The notes beneath the pieces were generated by a model. It was not told the origin of the DNA. It saw only the letters and a program-made list of their open reading frames with translations, and did not search any database. 64,000 nt of DNA from Virgibacillus_F necropolis_A. Its GTDB lineage: Bacteria > Bacillota > Bacilli > Bacillales > Amphibacillaceae. The stretch spans positions 3,844,001 to 3,908,000 of the forward strand of contig NZ_CP084992.1 of the NCBI RefSeq assembly GCF_044793635.1, written 5' to 3'. Shown here piece after piece: positions 8,322 through 17,298 of this stretch. Position numbers and translations under genes: made by a program. The number at the start of each line of letters is the position of its first letter. Within the stretch, counting starts at the first letter, position 1.

Positions 8322-9299
8322 ATGGCACAAATGACAATGATTCAAGCAATTACTGACGCAATGCGCACTGAATTGAAAAACGACGAAAATGTGCTTGTGT
8401 TCGGTGAAGATGTAGGACAAAACGGTGGAGTATTCCGTGCTACTGAAGGTTTACAAGACGAATTTGGTGAAGAACGTGTATTTGATACACCACTTGCTGA
8501 ATCAGGTATCGGTGGATTATCAATTGGACTAGCACTACAAGGTTACCGACCTGTGCCAGAAATTCAATTCTTCGGTTTCATATATGAAACAATGGATGCG
8601 GTCAATGGTCAAATGGCTCGTATGCGTTACCGTTCAGGTGGATCTAAAACGGCACCAATTACGATTCGTTCACCATTTGGTGGTGGGGTTCATACGCCTG
8701 AGCTTCATGCTGACTCTCTTGAAGGATTGATTGCTCAACAACCAGGTATCAAGGTTGTTATTCCATCAACACCACATGATGCAAAAGGACTTCTAATTGC
8801 AGCAATTCGCGATAATGATCCAGTTCTATTTTTAGAACATATGAAACTATATCGCTCATTCCGTGGTGAAGTATCAGAGGAAGAATATACGATTGAATTA
8901 GGTAAAGCAGATGTTAAACGTGAAGGTAAGGATGTAACAGTACTTTCATATGGTGCAATGGTACATGCATCATTAAAAGCAGCAGAAGAATTAGAGAAGA
9001 ATGATATTGATGCAGAAGTTATCGACTTAAGAACAATATCACCAATTGATATCGATACGATTATTGAATCAGTTAAGAAAACAAATCGTGTTGTTTTTGT
9101 ACAGGAAGCACAACGTCAAGCAGGTATCGCTTCACATGTTATTTCTGAAATACAAGAGCGGGCAATTCTGCATCTTGAAGCACCAATCTTACGTGTGACA
9201 GCACCAGATACTGTTTACGCATTCTCACAAGCAGAAGAAGTATGGCTACCAAATCATAAAGACATCGTAGATAAGGTTAATGAAGTAATAAACTTTTAA
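8322..9299 (+). CDS. pdhB: Pyruvate dehydrogenase E1 component, beta subunit
   Basis: This is the second half of E1, pairing with PdhA to form the alpha2beta2 enzyme. The 325 residues match the family length. Visible hallmarks are the N-terminal GEDVGQNGGVFRAT, the loop GGGVHTPELHADSLEG and the C-terminal transketolase domain with EVIDLRTISPID. It starts with ATG preceded by AAAGGAG, 3 nt after pdhA and 23 nt before pdhC, so the subunits are probably translated at similar rates. Confidence 0.97.
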   Translation: MAQMTMIQAITDAMRTELKNDENVLVFGEDVGQNGGVFRATEGLQDEFGEERVFDTPLAESGIGGLSIGLALQGYRPVPEIQFFGFIYETMDAVNGQMARMRYRSGGSKTAPITIRSPFGGGVHTPELHADSLEGLIAQQPGIKVVIPSTPHDAKGLLIAAIRDNDPVLFLEHMKLYRSFRGEVSEEEYTIELGKADVKREGKDVTVLSYGAMVHASLKAAEELEKNDIDAEVIDLRTISPIDIDTIIESVKKTNRVVFVQEAQRQAGIASHVISEIQERAILHLEAPILRVTAPDTVYAFSQAEEVWLPNHKDIVDKVNEVINF

Positions 9300-9322
9300 T
9301 TAAAGGATGGGAGGTAGTAATT

Positions 9323-10654
9323 ATGGCATATAATTTCAAAATGCCCGATATTGGTGAAGGAATTCACGAGGGCGAAATTGTTAAATGGTTTATTAAAGAA
9401 GGCGAAGAATTAAAAGAAGACGACGTGCTATGTGAAGTCCAAAACGATAAAGCTGTTGTTGAAATTCCTTCTCCTGTAGAGGGAACAGTTAAGAAGATTC
9501 ATGTTGATGAAGGATCTGTTGCAATAGTTGGTGATACACTTATCACACTTGATGCTGAAGGCTATGAATCAGATGACGAAGAAGACACAGAAGAATCAAC
9601 TGCAGATGAAAAAGAAGAAAAAACAGAAGAACCAAAAGAAGATTCTTCAAAAGACGATAAAGCCGAGTCTAAAAAAGAAGAAAAAGAAACTACTAAAGAG
9701 GATGAGCCGAATTCATCTGACGACAGGCGAGTAATTGCCATGCCATCAGTAAGAAAGTATGCTCGCGATAACGATGTATCTATCCAGGAAGTAAGTGGTT
9801 CTGGTAAGAATGGTCGTATCCTTAAAGATGATATTGACAGTTACTTAAATGGTGATCAAAAAGCAGAATCACAAGAAACAACAGAAAAAGATGAAGGTGA
9901 ACAAACAGAGAAAAAATCTGTTTCTAAAGATACTTCAGCACCAAAAGGTGAATACCCAGAAACTCGTGAGAAAATGAGTGGTATTCGTAAATCAATCGCA
10001 AAAGCTATGGTTAATTCAAAAACGAAAGCACCACATGTTACATTAATGGATGAAATAGATGTAACGGAATTGGTTGCACACCGTAAGAAATTTAAGGCTA
10101 TTGCTGCTGAACAAGAAATTAAATTAACGTATTTACCATATGTTGCAAAAGCACTAGTGTCTACCTTGAAGAAATATCCAATCTTAGGTGCAGCAGTTGA
10201 TGATGAAACAGATGAGATCATCTACAAACATTATTATAATGTCGGAATTGCGGCAGATACAGATAAAGGTTTATTAGTACCAGTAGTAAAAGATGCTGAT
10301 CGTAAATCAATCTTTGCTATCTCACAAGAGGTAAATGAATTGGCAGATAAAGCACGTAATGGTAAACTTGCATCTGATGATATGAAAGGCGCAACAAGTA
10401 CAATCACGAATATTGGGTCTGCTGGAGGACAATGGTTTACACCGGTTCTTAACTATCCAGAAGCAGCAATTTTAGGAATTGGACGCATTGCTGAGAAACC
10501 AGTGGTACGTGATGGAGAAATTGTTATTGCTCCAGTATTAGCGCTATCATTGAGCTTCGACCACCGTATTGTTGATGGTGCAACTGCTCAACTAGCATTA
10601 AATCAAATTAAACGTTTATTGAACGATCCACAATTAATTATGATGGAGGCGTAA
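9323..10654 (+). CDS. pdhC: Pyruvate dehydrogenase E2, dihydrolipoamide acetyltransferase
   Basis: E2 forms the core of the complex and carries the swinging lipoyl arm. Domains in order are: one lipoyl domain (1-75) with lipoyl-Lys43 in VQNDKAVVE; a very acidic Glu/Lys/Asp linker (about 80-135); a peripheral-subunit-binding domain (137-177, MPSVRKYARDN); a second charged linker; and the catalytic domain with HRIVD (His414 and Asp418 as the active-site pair). The linker is unusually rich in Glu/Asp/Lys where many homologues have Ala/Pro-rich linkers, which fits a salt-adapted proteome (inference). Confidence 0.97.
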   Translation: MAYNFKMPDIGEGIHEGEIVKWFIKEGEELKEDDVLCEVQNDKAVVEIPSPVEGTVKKIHVDEGSVAIVGDTLITLDAEGYESDDEEDTEESTADEKEEKTEEPKEDSSKDDKAESKKEEKETTKEDEPNSSDDRRVIAMPSVRKYARDNDVSIQEVSGSGKNGRILKDDIDSYLNGDQKAESQETTEKDEGEQTEKKSVSKDTSAPKGEYPETREKMSGIRKSIAKAMVNSKTKAPHVTLMDEIDVTELVAHRKKFKAIAAEQEIKLTYLPYVAKALVSTLKKYPILGAAVDDETDEIIYKHYYNVGIAADTDKGLLVPVVKDADRKSIFAISQEVNELADKARNGKLASDDMKGATSTITNIGSAGGQWFTPVLNYPEAAILGIGRIAEKPVVRDGEIVIAPVLALSLSFDHRIVDGATAQLALNQIKRLLNDPQLIMMEA

Positions 10655-10657
10655 ATT

Positions 10658-12067
10658 ATGGTAGTAGGAGATTTCCCAATTGAATTAGACACATTAGTTG
10701 TTGGCGCAGGACCTGGTGGCTACGTAGCTGCCATCCGCGCTGCCCAATTAGGTCAAAAGGTAACAATTGTAGAAAAAGGTACTTTAGGTGGGGTATGTTT
10801 GAATGTAGGATGTATTCCTTCTAAAGCAATGATTCAAGCAGGACACCTAACTGAGCACGCCCACGGCAACGAGGAGCTTGGAATTAAAACGGAAAATGTA
10901 TCTGTTGATTTTTCAAAAGTTCAGGAATGGAAGGGTAAAGTTGTTAATAAACTTACTTCCGGTGTTGAAGGTTTGTTAAAAGGAAATAAAGCAGATATCG
11001 TTAAAGGCGAAGTATATTTTGTAGACAAGAATACAGCTAAAGTAATGGATGAAAAGAATTCACAAACTTATACATTTAACAATTGTATTATTGCAACAGG
11101 ATCTTCACCAATTGAAATTCCAAGCTTCAAGTTTTCTGATCGAGTACTCGATTCAACTGGCGCTTTGAATTTAAAAGAAATCCCTAAGAAAATGGTCGTT
11201 ATTGGTGGGGGATACATTGGAACTGAGCTAGGTTCTGCGTATGCTAACTTTGGTACGGAAATTGTTATTTTAGAAGGTACTAAGGATATTCTAGGTGGCT
11301 TCGAGAAGCAAATGACACAAGTTGTTAAGAAACGTCTTAAGAAGAAGAATGTTTCTATTATTACGGAAGCTATGGCTAAAGGCGTAGAAGAATCAAAAGA
11401 TGGTGTGAAGGTAACGTACGAATCAAAAGGTAAAGAAGAAACAGTAGAAGCAGATTATGTATTAGTTACTGTTGGCCGCCGTCCAAACACGGAAGAATTA
11501 GGCTTAGAACAAGTTGGAATCGATCTAGATGACAAAGGACTTATTAAAATTGATAAGCAATGCCGTACAAACATAGATAACATATATGCAATTGGTGATA
11601 TTGTAGCTGGACCACCACTTGCACATAAAGCTTCCTATGAAGGTAAAGTTGCTGCTGAAGCAATTAGTGGTGAAAAAGCAGAAATCGATTATATCGGTAT
11701 CCCTGCTGTCGTATTCTCTGATCCTGAGCTAGCATCAGTTGGATATACTGAAAAAGAAGCAAAAGATGCGGGATACAAAGCAAAAGCATCAAAATTCCCG
11801 TTCGCTGCTAACGGTCGTGCATTATCATTAAATGATAGTGATGGATTCCTTAAATTAATTACTAGAGAAGAAGATGGGCTGGTTATTGGTGCTCAAATCG
11901 CAGGTCCAAATGCTAGTGATATGATTGCGGAGTTAGGTTTAGCAATTGAAGCTGGAATGACCGCTGAAGATATTGCATTAACTATCCATGCGCATCCTAG
12001 TCTTGGTGAAATAACTATGGAAGCTGCAGAAGTAGCTATGGGTACTCCAATTCATATGATGAAATAA
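10658..12067 (+). CDS. pdhD: Dihydrolipoyl dehydrogenase (E3)
   Basis: This flavoprotein reoxidises dihydrolipoyl-E2 with NAD+. The FAD site is VVGAGPGGYVAA (about 14-25), the redox disulfide is Cys47/Cys52 in GGVCLNVGCIP, the NAD site is VVIGGGYIGTELGS, and the catalytic His446 is in HAHPSLGE. Its 469 residues are normal for the family. It starts 3 nt after pdhC and ends the operon at a strong terminator. It may also serve other 2-oxoacid dehydrogenases in the cell. Confidence 0.97.
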   Translation: MVVGDFPIELDTLVVGAGPGGYVAAIRAAQLGQKVTIVEKGTLGGVCLNVGCIPSKAMIQAGHLTEHAHGNEELGIKTENVSVDFSKVQEWKGKVVNKLTSGVEGLLKGNKADIVKGEVYFVDKNTAKVMDEKNSQTYTFNNCIIATGSSPIEIPSFKFSDRVLDSTGALNLKEIPKKMVVIGGGYIGTELGSAYANFGTEIVILEGTKDILGGFEKQMTQVVKKRLKKKNVSIITEAMAKGVEESKDGVKVTYESKGKEETVEADYVLVTVGRRPNTEELGLEQVGIDLDDKGLIKIDKQCRTNIDNIYAIGDIVAGPPLAHKASYEGKVAAEAISGEKAEIDYIGIPAVVFSDPELASVGYTEKEAKDAGYKAKASKFPFAANGRALSLNDSDGFLKLITREEDGLVIGAQIAGPNASDMIAELGLAIEAGMTAEDIALTIHAHPSLGEITMEAAEVAMGTPIHMMK

Positions 12068-12078
12068 GTATTCACATT

Positions 12079-12116
12079 AAAAAGAGTTAGGCGGCCAATG
12101 CGCTTAACTCTTTTTG
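12079..12116 (+). terminator. Rho-independent terminator of pdhABCD
   Basis: AAAAAGAGTTA...TAACTCTTTTT forms a stem around GGCGGCCAATGCGCT, followed by T. The left end of repeat copy A2 lies only a few bases behind it. Confidence 0.88.
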
Positions 12117-12120
12117 GTTT

Positions 12121-12587
12121 GGCTGTAAAAGATAGTTGTTTTTGCCTCGAAATCTATATTATACGTCGTAATCGATATATATTGCGACGTAACCAAAAAC
12201 CATGTTCAGTGGCCTGCGATCGCTACGGAAAAATCACTACGCTTTCCGCGGGCTCGCGCTGAGCCTCCTCGCGAGCAAAGACCGCTCACTGCGGGGTCTC
12301 ATCGTCTTCACTGTTTCCGCAGGAGTCTCCGTGTTTTTCCTTCGCTGGTGTCTGGAAGCAGTACTATATAGCTCCTTTCACTATTACGGCAGTTGATTGG
12401 AGCGGAGGATCGTTGACTCCTGCGGGAACAGCACGAGTCTGAAGACCCCGCAGCGGTGGTCTTCCGCGAGGAGGCTGAAGCCGTGCCCGCGGAAAGCAAC
12501 GGTCCGCAGCGGAAATCAACCAGCACTTACGTCGCAGTATATATCAACTGCGTGGCTTAAATTGCAACAAAACTTACGAAAAGAGAC
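12121..12587 (-). repeat. Family A palindromic element, copy A2 (inverted)
   Basis: An element of about 467 bp inserted in the opposite orientation to A1 and A3. The left terminal repeat reads GGCTGTAAAAGATAGTTG, a version of the A3 end with about 6 bp missing. The right end is CTTACGAAAAGAGAC. The flanks TTTGGTTT (12113-12120) and TTTAGATT (12588-12595) agree at 6 of 8 positions, consistent with an old 8-bp target duplication. Both outer arms carry GCGGAAAGC (12241-12249 as complement; 12489-12497). Long open frames across it are artefacts of GC-rich repeat sequence. Confidence 0.85.
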
Positions 12588-12603
12588 TTTAGATTATACA
12601 GTA

Positions 12604-12647
12604 ATAAAAAGCCATTCGCTGAATAAAATAGGCGAATGGCTTTTTTA
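12604..12647 (-). terminator. Rho-independent terminator of the betaine transporter gene
   Basis: The stem GCCATTCGC/GCGAATGGC (12611-12619 and 12632-12640) is flanked by A and T runs. It lies directly behind the stop codon on the minus strand and could work in both directions. Confidence 0.88.
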
Positions 12648-14171
12648 TTATTTATTTTTTCTTCTTAAATCAGCCTGTTTTCCTTCTTCTTTAAATGATT
12701 TAAGCATAGAGAATACAATTAATATCATTATGATTGTAAATGGGAATGCTGCAATAATGGAAGCGGTTTGTAAAGCCTCTAAACCACCTTGCCATAATAG
12801 AACGGCTGCAGCCCCAGATTGTATTAACCCCCATACTAACTTCACCGTATTTGGTGGATACAGGCTACCACCAGTTGTTTGCATACCCAGTACAAAGGTT
12901 GCCGAATCTGCTGATGTGATAAAGAATGTACTGATTAATAGTATCGCAATAATTGACATAACTGTTCCAAGTGGAAATTCTGCCAGTACAGCGAATAATG
13001 CTGCTTCTGTTCCAATATCATTAACAAAATGAATAATATCGGTGTCCTGGAAAATTTCTAAATAAATAGCTGAACCACCGAAAACAGAAAACCAGAGTGC
13101 ACCAAATATTGTAGGAACCAATAAGACACCCAGTACGAATTCTCTTATTGTTCTACCACGGGAAACTCGTGCGATAAATGTACCGACAAATGGTGCCCAT
13201 GCAAGCCACCATGCCCAATAGAAAATAGTCCAGCCTTTAATCCAGGTATCTTCGGTATCAAATGGAGTCATTCTAAAGCTCATTCCCGGAAGGTTTTGGA
13301 TATAGCTACCAAAAGTATTGGTAAATAGGTTCATAAGAAAGCCAGTTGGACCTACAAAAAGTAAAAAGGCCATTAGCAGGATAGCCAGTACTACGTTTGC
13401 ATTACTTAAATATTTAATCCCTTTATTTAAACCGGTCATTGCTGAAATTAAGTACAATATAGTAACAATAAATATGATAATAAATTGCATGGTAACTGTT
13501 TGATCCCATCCAAAGACAAAGGAGAGACCACCACTAATTTGTATTGCACCAAATCCAAGAGATGTTGCGACCCCGAAAACGGTAGCAAATACAACGATAA
13601 AGTCAATCAATGTACCCCATGGGCCTTTCATTCTGTCACCGAAAAGGGGCTCAAGAATAGCACTTACTAAACCTGAAGATTGTTTTCTAAACTTGAAGTA
13701 GGCTAGCGCTAAAGCGATTGTTGCATATATTGCCCATGGGTGGAGTCCCCAATGGAAGAAACTATATTGTAAAGCTGCTTTAGCTGCCTCAACGGTTCCA
13801 CCTTCGCCATATGGTGGTGTATGAAAGTGTTCGAGTGGCTCAGCAGCACCCCAGAACACAAGCCCAATCCCCATACCTGCACTGAAAAGCATAGCGAACC
13901 AACTTATGTAGGAATATTCAGGCTTATCCCCTGGTTTCCCAAGCTTTATATTCCCATATTTCGAGAAGATAAGAAAAAGCGCAAAAATTAGAAAGCCAGT
14001 TGCACTTAACAAATAGAACCAACCAAATTTAGTTACGATAAAACCCTGTATTGCAGTTGTTACATCGTTTAAGTTTGCATTTGGTAAGACATCTTTTGGA
14101 ATAATACCCCAAATGATGAATAATATCGCGACTATTGCTGAAATGTAGAAAACACGTGTAACTTTTTTCAT
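12648..14171 (-). CDS. opuD: BCCT-family glycine betaine transporter (OpuD type)
   Basis: A sodium-coupled uptake system of 507 residues with about 12 membrane helices, importing glycine betaine or a related osmoprotectant. The substrate-site motif GMGIGLVFWGAAEP (about residues 96-109) and the helix-8 motif YWAWWLAWAPFVGTFIARVS, followed by RGRTIREF, are those of betaine carriers. Transporters for choline or carnitine share parts of these motifs, so the exact substrate is inferred. The gene is absent from this place in B. subtilis and sits beside the mobile element A2, so it is a local insertion into the pdh-speA interval. The start ATG is conventional. Confidence 0.88.
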   Translation of the reverse strand: MKKVTRVFYISAIVAILFIIWGIIPKDVLPNANLNDVTTAIQGFIVTKFGWFYLLSATGFLIFALFLIFSKYGNIKLGKPGDKPEYSYISWFAMLFSAGMGIGLVFWGAAEPLEHFHTPPYGEGGTVEAAKAALQYSFFHWGLHPWAIYATIALALAYFKFRKQSSGLVSAILEPLFGDRMKGPWGTLIDFIVVFATVFGVATSLGFGAIQISGGLSFVFGWDQTVTMQFIIIFIVTILYLISAMTGLNKGIKYLSNANVVLAILLMAFLLFVGPTGFLMNLFTNTFGSYIQNLPGMSFRMTPFDTEDTWIKGWTIFYWAWWLAWAPFVGTFIARVSRGRTIREFVLGVLLVPTIFGALWFSVFGGSAIYLEIFQDTDIIHFVNDIGTEAALFAVLAEFPLGTVMSIIAILLISTFFITSADSATFVLGMQTTGGSLYPPNTVKLVWGLIQSGAAAVLLWQGGLEALQTASIIAAFPFTIIMILIVFSMLKSFKEEGKQADLRRKNK

Positions 14172-14457
14172 AAACCTAATCCCTTCTACTTATATTTGTC
14201 AAATTTTGATAAAGTAAATATGCACAATAATGTATTAAAACACAAAGAAGATAATAGTTCAACTTATGTACTTACTATTTCCGGATATAAAAATAAAATT
14301 CTAATTTAAATACTTTATCGATATTTAATTACCCACTTTTAACTATGAATAAACACGGATTGGGTTAAGAGCTGTAATATAGTGCTGAAAAACTATAGCA
14401 AATTCCTGTCACAATTCGATATAATAATACTATGGTTCACATAGATCTTAGGGGGAA

Positions 14458-15327
14458 ATGAAATTGAAAAAAGTATTATTAATATGCATTCTATTATTTG
14501 TTATTTTCATAAGCGCTTGTTCGGAAGAAAAATCATCTGAAAGTGGAGAATCAGAAAATCAAGAAGATAAAACAAAGGAGGCAACAAAAAAACAAGAGGA
14601 TCCAGAAAAGAAGAAAGAAAAAAAAGACAAGGAAGAAAATAATCCTGAAACACCAGAAGCTACAAAGCCAAACTATAAGGTGAATCAGGAAAATTGGTTA
14701 GTTCAGCCATTGAAGAAATCAATTAATGAAAAGGTCGTATTACTAACAATTGATGATGCACCAGATAAATATGCGGTTGAAATGGCGAAAACATTAAAAG
14801 AGTTAGATGCAGGTGCAATATTTTTTGTGAATGGTCACTTTTTAGAAACGCCTGAAGGAAAAGAGAATCTAAAAAAGATTCATGACATGGGTTTTATGAT
14901 TGGTAATCATACATATAGTCACCCGTTTTTACCTGACTTAACAAAAGAGGAACAAAAAAAAGAAATCGTTCGAGTTAATAATATGGTGGAAAAAATAATT
15001 GGAGAACAACCGTTGTTTTTCCGTGCCCCTAATGGAGCAAATACAGCGCACACGAAACAGATTGCAAAAGATGAAGGTATGGTATTAATGAATTGGTCAT
15101 ATGGGTATGATTACTTTAAACCTTACATGAATGCCGAAAAACTTACTAAAGCGATGGTTACTGGGAAAGCTCCAGAAATTGATATTCCATATAGTCTTCT
15201 TAAGCCGGGTGCTAATCTTCTAATGCATGATCGTGAATGGACCTCGGCAGCCTTGCACGACATCGTAGTTGGACTTCGTGATCAGGGTTATGAAATTGTT
15301 GATCCACATCTTATTAAAACAAACTAA
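14458..15327 (+). CDS. Lipoprotein polysaccharide deacetylase (NodB domain)
   Basis: A secreted lipoprotein: signal peptide with lipobox ISAC (Cys21), then a low-complexity Glu/Lys-rich linker (about 22-70), then a carbohydrate esterase family 4 domain. Motif 1 is TIDDAP (usually TFDDGP) with both Asp kept. Motif 2 is HTYSH with both metal His kept. Motif 3 is RAPNG (usually RPPYG), and the C-terminal LMHD is present. It probably removes acetyl groups from peptidoglycan or a wall glycan; the altered motifs make the substrate uncertain. ATG 14458 is only 3 nt behind AGGGGG; the in-frame TTG at 14464 has better spacing. Upstream to 14172 I see no gene. Confidence 0.85.
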   Translation: MKLKKVLLICILLFVIFISACSEEKSSESGESENQEDKTKEATKKQEDPEKKKEKKDKEENNPETPEATKPNYKVNQENWLVQPLKKSINEKVVLLTIDDAPDKYAVEMAKTLKELDAGAIFFVNGHFLETPEGKENLKKIHDMGFMIGNHTYSHPFLPDLTKEEQKKEIVRVNNMVEKIIGEQPLFFRAPNGANTAHTKQIAKDEGMVLMNWSYGYDYFKPYMNAEKLTKAMVTGKAPEIDIPYSLLKPGANLLMHDREWTSAALHDIVVGLRDQGYEIVDPHLIKTN

Positions 15328-15335
15328 TGACGGGA

Positions 15336-15369
15336 GCAGTCACTCAGAATAATGAGTGGCTGTTTTTTT
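15336..15369 (+). terminator. Rho-independent terminator of the deacetylase gene
   Basis: CAGTCACTCA and TGAGTGGCTG form a stem (with one mismatch or wobble) followed by seven T. Confidence 0.85.
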
Positions 15370-15442
15370 GTGCTTTAATGAACAAAATACGGTACGAATT
15401 AATAGTATGTATTATAAATAAGTAAGTTATACTAATTAACGG

Positions 15443-15471
15443 TTGTATTTCTTAATGTGACACATTATAAT
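15443..15471 (+). promoter_or_regulatory. Candidate promoter of the SR1 RNA, with possible CcpN site
   Basis: TTGTAT (15443-15448) and a perfect TATAAT (15466-15471) have 17-bp spacing. In the spacer TGTGACACATT (15456-15466) matches the CcpN consensus I recall (TRTGHYATAYW) with one mismatch. CcpN represses SR1 on sugars in B. subtilis. The operator is inferred. Confidence 0.55.
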
Positions 15472-15512
15472 AGTTACATGATATCATATTAAATACGAAG
15501 GAGTTGGGCTGA

Positions 15513-15611
15513 ATGGGCACAATCATTTGTCAAGACTGTCAACAAGTTATAGAAAATTTTGATGATGAGAAAGTAACAACCCTTTATGGCGCTTGTCCGA
15601 CTTGCAAATAA
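15513..15611 (+). CDS. SR1P, GapA-binding peptide
   Basis: A 32-residue peptide starting MGTIICQDCQQVIENF and containing DDEKVTTLYG and ACPTCK. The pattern CxxC near the N-terminus, then DEKVTTLYG, is diagnostic of SR1P (DUF2687), as is the position next to speA. In B. subtilis SR1P binds glyceraldehyde-3-phosphate dehydrogenase GapA and promotes its association with RNase J1, which is encoded about 11 kb upstream here. GAAGGAG lies about 10 nt before the ATG. The C-terminus is shorter than in B. subtilis but keeps a second CxxC. Confidence 0.85.
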   Translation: MGTIICQDCQQVIENFDDEKVTTLYGACPTCK

Positions 15612-15618
15612 ATAATTT

Positions 15619-15656
15619 AAAACGCGTTGCATAATAATTTATGCAACGCGTTTTTT
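15619..15656. terminator. Bidirectional terminator between SR1 and speA
   Basis: A perfect stem AAAACGCGTTGCAT/ATGCAACGCGTTTT with an 8-nt loop, with T runs on both strands. Confidence 0.92.
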
Positions 15657-15670
15657 ACGTATTTCATGAT

Positions 15671-17140
15671 TTATTTAAACGGACGATGTTCCTTAATAAC
15701 ATGTATGGTTTTTAACGACTCATCTTGAAGACCTTGTACTGGCAATCCATTCTTAATATTTTTCTGAATGTATGCTATATTCTCTTCTGTAATAATTTCT
15801 CCCGGGATAAAAATTGGTATTCCAGGTGGATAAACCATGATCGACTCTGCGCTAACTCTTCCAGATGACTTTGAAAAGGGGATCACCTCTGTTTCAGCAT
15901 AGAAGGCATCACGGGGTGATATAGCAAGTAATGGTATATCAGGTATAGATACAGTAACTTCTTTTGTTGTACGTTGGTCCACTTTTGCATTAACCAGTTG
16001 TTTTAATGCAGTTTCAAGTATATTTATTGTATCCATCGTGTCGCCAGGTGTAATGATACAAAGTAGGTTGTATAAATCAGATAGTTCTACCTCAATCGCA
16101 TAATTTTCCCTTAACCATACCTCGGCATCATAACCAGAAATACCTAACTCTTTAACAGATATGATTAATTTTGTTGGATCAAAATCAAATATCGCTTCAC
16201 TTCCAATAATCTCTGAACCAACACAATATAAATGAGGTATATTAATGGCATTCCTTGCATGGTTCGCTAATTGTATGGCACCTTCAACAAGTTCAAAACC
16301 ATTTGTTGCTAATCTCTTTCTAGCTACGTCGAGTGACGCCAATAGTATATACGAAGTAGATGTAGTTGTAAGCATAGACATGACGGTCTGTACGCGTTCA
16401 TGTGATACTCGATCGCCTTTGAGATTTAAAACAGAGCTTTGTGTAAGCGAACCACCTAATTTATGGACACTGGTTGCGGCCATATCCGCACCAGCCTGCA
16501 TGGATGATAATGGTAGATCATCGTGAAAGTGAATGTGTACACCATGAGCTTCGTCGACTAGGACTGGAACATTATACCTATGTGAAACCTCCACTATTTC
16601 CTGTAAATCTGCAACAATTCCAAAGTATGTTGGATTAATTACAAGTACAGCTTTCGCATCAGGATGAGCTTCTAACGCATGGCGAACAGCAGTAGGTGTA
16701 ATACCGTGTGATATACCCAGTTTGTGATCGAGTTCAGGATGGATAAAGATAGGTGTTGCGCCTGAAAAAATAATCGCTGATGTTACTGATTTATGAACAT
16801 TTCTTGGTACAATAATTTTATCGCCAGGACTGCATACGCTTAAAACCATCGTCATAATCGCACCGCTAGTTCCCTGAACAGAGAAGAATGTATAATCTGC
16901 CCCAAATGCTTCTGCCGCAAGTTCGTGTGCATCCTTAATCATGCCATGTGGATGATGCAAGTCATCTAATGGTTCTATATTAATAAGGTCTATTTTAAAT
17001 GCATTTCTACCTAGGAAATTACGAAACCTTGCGTCTACAGCATTTCCTTGTTTATGCCCAGGAATATGAAATTGGGTAGGGTTTTTTTCTATGTGTTGCA
17101 ATAAACCATCAAATAATGGTGTTTGTGATTGATCGTTCAT
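15671..17140 (-). CDS. speA: Arginine decarboxylase (PLP, fold type I)
   Basis: Makes agmatine from arginine, the first step of spermidine synthesis in Bacillus. It belongs to the Orn/Lys/Arg decarboxylase group with a C-terminal domain. The N-terminus QFHIPGHK is diagnostic. The PLP Lys227 is in SVHKLGGSLTQSS, and the aspartate that contacts PLP is in LVDEAHGVH. Length is 489 residues, as in B. subtilis. I start at the ATG at 17140 because GGAAGTG lies 6 nt upstream and the N-terminus then aligns; an ATG five codons earlier lacks a ribosome site. Lysine decarboxylase activity cannot be excluded from sequence. Confidence 0.92.
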   Translation of the reverse strand: MNDQSQTPLFDGLLQHIEKNPTQFHIPGHKQGNAVDARFRNFLGRNAFKIDLINIEPLDDLHHPHGMIKDAHELAAEAFGADYTFFSVQGTSGAIMTMVLSVCSPGDKIIVPRNVHKSVTSAIIFSGATPIFIHPELDHKLGISHGITPTAVRHALEAHPDAKAVLVINPTYFGIVADLQEIVEVSHRYNVPVLVDEAHGVHIHFHDDLPLSSMQAGADMAATSVHKLGGSLTQSSVLNLKGDRVSHERVQTVMSMLTTTSTSYILLASLDVARKRLATNGFELVEGAIQLANHARNAINIPHLYCVGSEIIGSEAIFDFDPTKLIISVKELGISGYDAEVWLRENYAIEVELSDLYNLLCIITPGDTMDTINILETALKQLVNAKVDQRTTKEVTVSIPDIPLLAISPRDAFYAETEVIPFSKSSGRVSAESIMVYPPGIPIFIPGEIITEENIAYIQKNIKNGLPVQGLQDESLKTIHVIKEHRPFK

Positions 17141-17298
17141 CGTTAGCACTTCCATCTATAAGTATTAAAATATCCAAAGTAGTATAGCAAATTATTATCC
17201 ATAAATCTAGTCTCCATAAAGTAGCCAATTTTAATTATCTTATGCTAGCATTAGTGTATGAATATAAGAATAATTGGATTCTCAGGGGAGATGTAAAA

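Larger units (their letters stand above)
15478..15656 (+). ncRNA. sr1: SR1-like dual-function small RNA
   Basis: A short transcript predicted to begin a few bases after the TATAAT box and to end in the terminator at 15619-15656. It contains the SR1P reading frame. In B. subtilis SR1 is both a base-pairing RNA (target ahrC mRNA) and the mRNA for SR1P, and it is also located just before speA. Only the coding function is visible here; the 5' end is an estimate. Confidence 0.65.

Noticed and set aside
9528..9734. Lys-rich frame inside pdhC
   Set aside because: It is an out-of-frame reading of the Glu/Lys-rich linker of E2.
12397..13032. Open frame of 211 codons on the plus strand
   Set aside because: It runs from the GC-rich repeat A2 into the antisense of the betaine transporter gene. 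Its first part repeats in other copies of the element, and it has no ribosome site.
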